Shown piece by piece: positions 61,191 through 64,000 of a stretch of 64,000 bases of DNA. The DNA is taken from NCBI RefSeq assembly GCF_024171565.1, contig NZ_JALJZZ010000002.1:1-64000 (forward strand), written 5' to 3'. The first letter of the stretch is position 1, and every line of letters begins with the position of its first letter. Origin of the DNA: Okibacterium sp. HSC-33S16 (GTDB lineage Bacteria; Actinomycetota; Actinomycetes; Actinomycetales; Microbacteriaceae). The notes beneath the pieces were generated by a model. That model was not told where the DNA came from and made no database searches. It was given only the letters and a program-made list of their open reading frames with translations. Made by a program: the position numbers and the translations under genes.

Positions 61191-61221
61191 TTGTCGCCGT
61201 GAAATGACGCCCCACTAGGCT
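61191..61221 (+). promoter_or_regulatory. Putative promoter for the SPFH gene
   Basis: TTGTCG (61191-61196) and TAGGCT (61216-61221), 19 bp apart, in the short gap between the response regulator and the SPFH gene. The -10 fits TANNNT well; the long spacing makes the call tentative. Confidence 0.35.
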
Positions 61222-61254
61222 GGGGGCGCCGACCACCGGCCGACAAGGAGCGTC

Positions 61255-62721
61255 ATGGAATTGCTAGGTATTGTTCTGAGCCCGATTCTCGTGGCGGTGG
61301 TCGTGGGCATCGTTGTCCTGATCGTTCTCATCATGTTTGTCCAGGGGCGATACAAGATCGCTCAGCCGGACGAGGCGATCATCATCACCGGGCGACGCGC
61401 ACGCAAGTCCGTCGGAGCTGACGGTCGGACGATTACCGACCTGACCGGCCAGAAGGTGGTGCAGGGCGGTGGCGTTTTCGTCATCCCGTTCCTGCAGAAG
61501 CAGTTCTCGATGTCGCTGCGCTCGCGCGCGATCGGCATTCAGGTGGTCGCGCAGACCCGCAACGGTGTGACGATTCGCATTGAGGCCGTCGCCGTTGTGA
61601 AGGTCGGCGACAGTGATGGTGCGATTCGCTCGGCCGCCCAGCGGTTCCTCGGTCAGGACCAGCACATTGAGCCGTTCACGCAAGAGGTGCTCTCGGGTTC
61701 ACTGCGTTCCTCGATCGGTAACCTCACGGTTGAGGAGATCATTCGCGACCGGGCCGGACTCGCCGAGCAGGTCATCGAGGCGGCGCGGACGTCCTTGCTC
61801 AACCAGGGACTCGACGTCGACACCTTCCAGATCAAGGAAATCGCCGACGACAAGGGCTACATCACCGACCTCGGCCGCCCGGAGCAGGCGCGTGTGCGCC
61901 AGGCCGCCGAAATCGCCGAGTCGGTGTCGGCGCGTGCATCCGAGCAAGCCCGGATTGAAGCCGCGGAGGCGATCGCCGATGCGAACCGTGAACTGTCCCT
62001 GAAGAACGCGTCGATCAAGAGCGAGACAGACAAGGCGCTCGCCGAAGCCGAGGCCGCGAAGCCGCTCGCCGAAGCGTTTGCCCAGCAGGGGATCCTGCAG
62101 CAGCGCGAGGTCACCGCCCAGCGCGAGACCGCCCTGCGCGAGCAGCAGCTCAACGCCGATGTGCGTAAGACCGCTGACGCCGAGTCGTATCGGATCCGCC
62201 AGATCGCTGAGGCAAACGCGGCGCAGGTGGTTGCCGAAGCGAAGGCAGACCGTGACCGCCGTATCGCTGAAGCCGAGGCGACCCGGGCTGAGGGTGAAGC
62301 CGAGGCAGCCGCGATCTTCGCCCGGGGTCAGGCTGAGGCTCGCGCGACCGAGCTGCGGGTAGCCGCTTTGCGTGACGAGTCCGAGGCGCTGCTGCAGCAG
62401 CGAGCGATCGAGATTCTCCCCGAGATCGCCAAGCAGCTCGCCGCCCCGTATGGTGCGATCGACAATCTCACGGTCATCTCAACCGATGGCGCGTCGCACC
62501 TGTCAAAGCAGGTCGTCGGCAACGTCACCGAGGTGAACCAGCTCCTCAAGGACTCGACCGGAATCGACCTGGCCAGCCTGCTGAGCGGGTTCGTCGGTGG
62601 GCGGTCAGCCGCCTCGACAACGACCGCGGCCACAGCGTCCAACGCTGAGGCCCAAGACCCGACCCCGGCCGACGTGCCGGTGCCCGCGATCGCCTCGGCT
62701 GCGTCCGTGCCCACCGAGTAG
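61255..62721 (+). CDS. Flotillin-like SPFH domain protein
   Basis: 488-aa protein with an N-terminal membrane helix (PILVAVVVGIVVLIVLIMFV), an SPFH/band 7 domain (about residues 30-210), and a long Ala/Glu/Arg-rich coiled coil (about 210-400) with the repeated AEA/EAE pattern of flotillins. The tail is Ala/Thr-rich and disordered. It likely organises lipid domains and protein complexes in the membrane. AAGGAG precedes the ATG. Confidence 0.93.
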   Translation: MELLGIVLSPILVAVVVGIVVLIVLIMFVQGRYKIAQPDEAIIITGRRARKSVGADGRTITDLTGQKVVQGGGVFVIPFLQKQFSMSLRSRAIGIQVVAQTRNGVTIRIEAVAVVKVGDSDGAIRSAAQRFLGQDQHIEPFTQEVLSGSLRSSIGNLTVEEIIRDRAGLAEQVIEAARTSLLNQGLDVDTFQIKEIADDKGYITDLGRPEQARVRQAAEIAESVSARASEQARIEAAEAIADANRELSLKNASIKSETDKALAEAEAAKPLAEAFAQQGILQQREVTAQRETALREQQLNADVRKTADAESYRIRQIAEANAAQVVAEAKADRDRRIAEAEATRAEGEAEAAAIFARGQAEARATELRVAALRDESEALLQQRAIEILPEIAKQLAAPYGAIDNLTVISTDGASHLSKQVVGNVTEVNQLLKDSTGIDLASLLSGFVGGRSAASTTTAATASNAEAQDPTPADVPVPAIASAASVPTE

Positions 62722-62748
62722 CAGCCCGGATCGAACCCGCAGACGGAA

Positions 62749-62801
62749 ATCGGCCCCAGCGAAGGATCAGAATTCAACTTCTGTCCTTTTCTGGGGCCGA
62801 T
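62749..62801 (+). terminator. Long imperfect hairpin after the SPFH gene
   Basis: ATCGGCCCCAG (62749-62759) pairs with CTGGGGCCGAT (62791-62801), and inside it AAGGA pairs with TCCTT and CAGAA with TTCTG around the loop TTCAAC. The stem is over 20 bp with small bulges. It lies between convergent genes and may act on both. Confidence 0.75.
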
Positions 62802-62868
62802 CTCCTGTCGCCGCCACGTGGCATCCGCTCACCGTTTTATGTACGGAAGCGGTGGCACTTTGACCGGG

Positions 62869-63966
62869 CTACAGGGATTCGATGCCGAAAGCGAGCAGTC
62901 CGACCGCGACAGCGATGACAATGCCCCAGAGAGTCGCTGTGTGGGCGCCTCGGCGCAAGCGCCGTCCGTCCACGCCGACACCGGGTGGGCGCACCGGAGG
63001 GGTGACGGACGGGCGCACGGATGCATCGGTCGGGGTGATGGCGGGCTGCTCCAGCCGATCGTCACGCCAGCGTGACCACTGGTCGACCTTGGCCTGGAGC
63101 GCGTGAACCGTGTCGAACAGCCAGGCCCACTGCTCCGGGCTCGTTGTTGAGATGCCGGGGCCGGTGTAGAGGAAGAGCGTGTTGTCGACAATCTCGATGT
63201 CGAAGAGAGCGGCGCGATCGACGAATCGAGCCATGATGTCGGGCGAGAAGAGGTAGAGCGCGTCGCGTTCGTAACCGGAAGGGCAATACAGCGCGAAGTG
63301 GCGGTCGAAATCGCCCTCGAGCGAGAGCCGCTGTGAGCCGGAAAACGAGGCAGGCAGGTTCGTGCCCAGTGCCGAGTTGTTGGTGACGGCGTCGAGCACG
63401 ATGTGTGGGAGCGTCGTGTCAAGTTCGATGGCGATGTAACCCCACCGAAAGTGTGTCGAGCTCTTGCCGCGACTGACGAGGTATTGATGGTGGCCGTATT
63501 CGACGGTCGGCTGGGATTGGGTGCGAATCACGTCGGTGGCGATGCGGTCCCCTCCGACCGAGAAGATCATTCCGGGGAGCTTCGGATTCCGGACCTGGTG
63601 CTCATACGTCATGTGGTTTGCGGTCGCAAAATGGTCGAGCCGGTATCGAATCTCCCAGTCCCTGCGGATGCGGCGACGCACCCGGATCGTGATGAGCGTT
63701 GCGCCCGCGGCGATGACGGCAAGCACGCTGATGACGACGACGGGGCCGGCGGGCAGGCGCGCCAGGTCACGGAACAGCAGAACGAGCGGGATCAGGCCGA
63801 TCAACACCACGAACGGGATGATGACGGACACAAAGACGTCCCCGGCCGTGCGCGTGCGAGCGGCTTTCAGCGTGTCATGGTGCTCCCGGACCTTCCGGTT
63901 GTCGACGGGCTCGGTCAGTGGGGTGGGGTCAAAGGCGAGATCGGGTCGCAGGGAAGGCAGGCTCAC
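62869..63966 (-). CDS. Membrane protein, DUF3137-like
   Basis: 365-aa protein. Two hydrophobic helices near residues 45-95 (SVIIPFVVLIGLIPLVLLF and VVVISVLAVIAAGATLITI) precede a soluble domain (HFALYCPSGYERDALYLFSPDIMARFVD) and a final C-terminal helix (IVIAVAVGLLAFGIESL). The FDRHFALYCPSGYERDALY segment is a frequent actinobacterial family of unknown function. A TANNNT box (TACCGT, 63979-63974) ends 7 nt before the GTG start at 63966, suggesting a leaderless mRNA. Sequence to the right (63980-64000) is too short to judge. Confidence 0.8.
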   Translation of the reverse strand: MSLPSLRPDLAFDPTPLTEPVDNRKVREHHDTLKAARTRTAGDVFVSVIIPFVVLIGLIPLVLLFRDLARLPAGPVVVISVLAVIAAGATLITIRVRRRIRRDWEIRYRLDHFATANHMTYEHQVRNPKLPGMIFSVGGDRIATDVIRTQSQPTVEYGHHQYLVSRGKSSTHFRWGYIAIELDTTLPHIVLDAVTNNSALGTNLPASFSGSQRLSLEGDFDRHFALYCPSGYERDALYLFSPDIMARFVDRAALFDIEIVDNTLFLYTGPGISTTSPEQWAWLFDTVHALQAKVDQWSRWRDDRLEQPAITPTDASVRPSVTPPVRPPGVGVDGRRLRRGAHTATLWGIVIAVAVGLLAFGIESL

Positions 63967-64000
63967 CTACCCCACGGTATCGAAACGGGACGCTGCGTTT

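Overview
The window looks like an origin-proximal piece of a high-GC actinobacterial chromosome, most likely from the family Microbacteriaceae. The evidence is the gene order around parA-parB, ddl, trxA-trxB, murJ and DUF6049, many TANNNT -10 boxes close to start codons, an actinobacterial FAD/F420 gene repertoire, and a dense scatter of the octamer CGGATGCC/GGCATCCG. I see no rRNA, tRNA, insertion sequence, prophage or CRISPR array. The species cannot be named from the sequence alone.

Region by region. 1-349 is a centromere-like cluster of parS sites, partly made by a perfect 86-bp tandem duplication, followed by parA-parB. 2.3-10.0 kb runs leftward: a Ddl-type ligase, a PLP aminotransferase, trxA, trxB, murJ and a DUF6049 membrane-anchored protein. 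This is the usual actinobacterial cell-wall and redox neighbourhood of the origin. 10.1-19.2 kb holds small regulatory and repair genes (GIY-YIG-like, DksA-like zinc finger, MTH1-like NUDIX, RecQ with a phosphoribosyltransferase-like tail, a class I methyltransferase) and a large LAL-type LuxR regulator. 19.2-22.8 kb is a sugar ABC importer without its ATPase, behind a LacI-type operator. 23-38 kb is a mixed accessory region: carotenoid-desaturase-like oxidoreductase plus SRPBCC partner, phosphodiesterase, a lone Stealth sugar-phosphotransferase, a MarR/F420-reductase-like divergon, AlkD-like and PfpI-like proteins, two PPOX proteins, a lipase maturation factor, a CYTH-CHAD protein and a DUF222-HNH protein.

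38-43 kb holds a DUF2510/DUF4333 membrane protein and an OmpR-type two-component system followed by a PepSY protein. 43-52.2 kb holds a J-domain/NERD-like fusion and then two adjacent giant genes (1271 and 1433 codons, 1 nt apart) that I cannot assign to any function. They are the best candidate for an undescribed system here. 52.2-54.4 kb is an arsenic-response divergon (arsR; arsC plus a cysteine-tailed flavoprotein) with two operator copies but no efflux pump. 54.5-64 kb has a NERD protein, an SDR, a SnoaL-like protein, a large serine hydrolase with a membrane tail, a DesK/NarL-type two-component pair, a flotillin-like SPFH protein and a membrane protein cut close to the window edge.

How genes work together, as far as sequence shows. 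ParA/ParB act on the parS cluster beside them. TrxB reduces TrxA, which can recycle enzymes such as arsenate reductase. MurJ and Ddl both serve peptidoglycan synthesis. The two permeases and the lipoprotein form one importer that must borrow an ATPase from elsewhere. The PepSY protein probably modulates or is controlled by the two-component system encoded just upstream. Starts were chosen from Shine-Dalgarno sequences, overlaps with neighbours, or, for a group of genes, from a -10 box 6-7 nt before the start codon (leaderless mRNA). All functions are inferred from motifs and context by eye; no database search was run.
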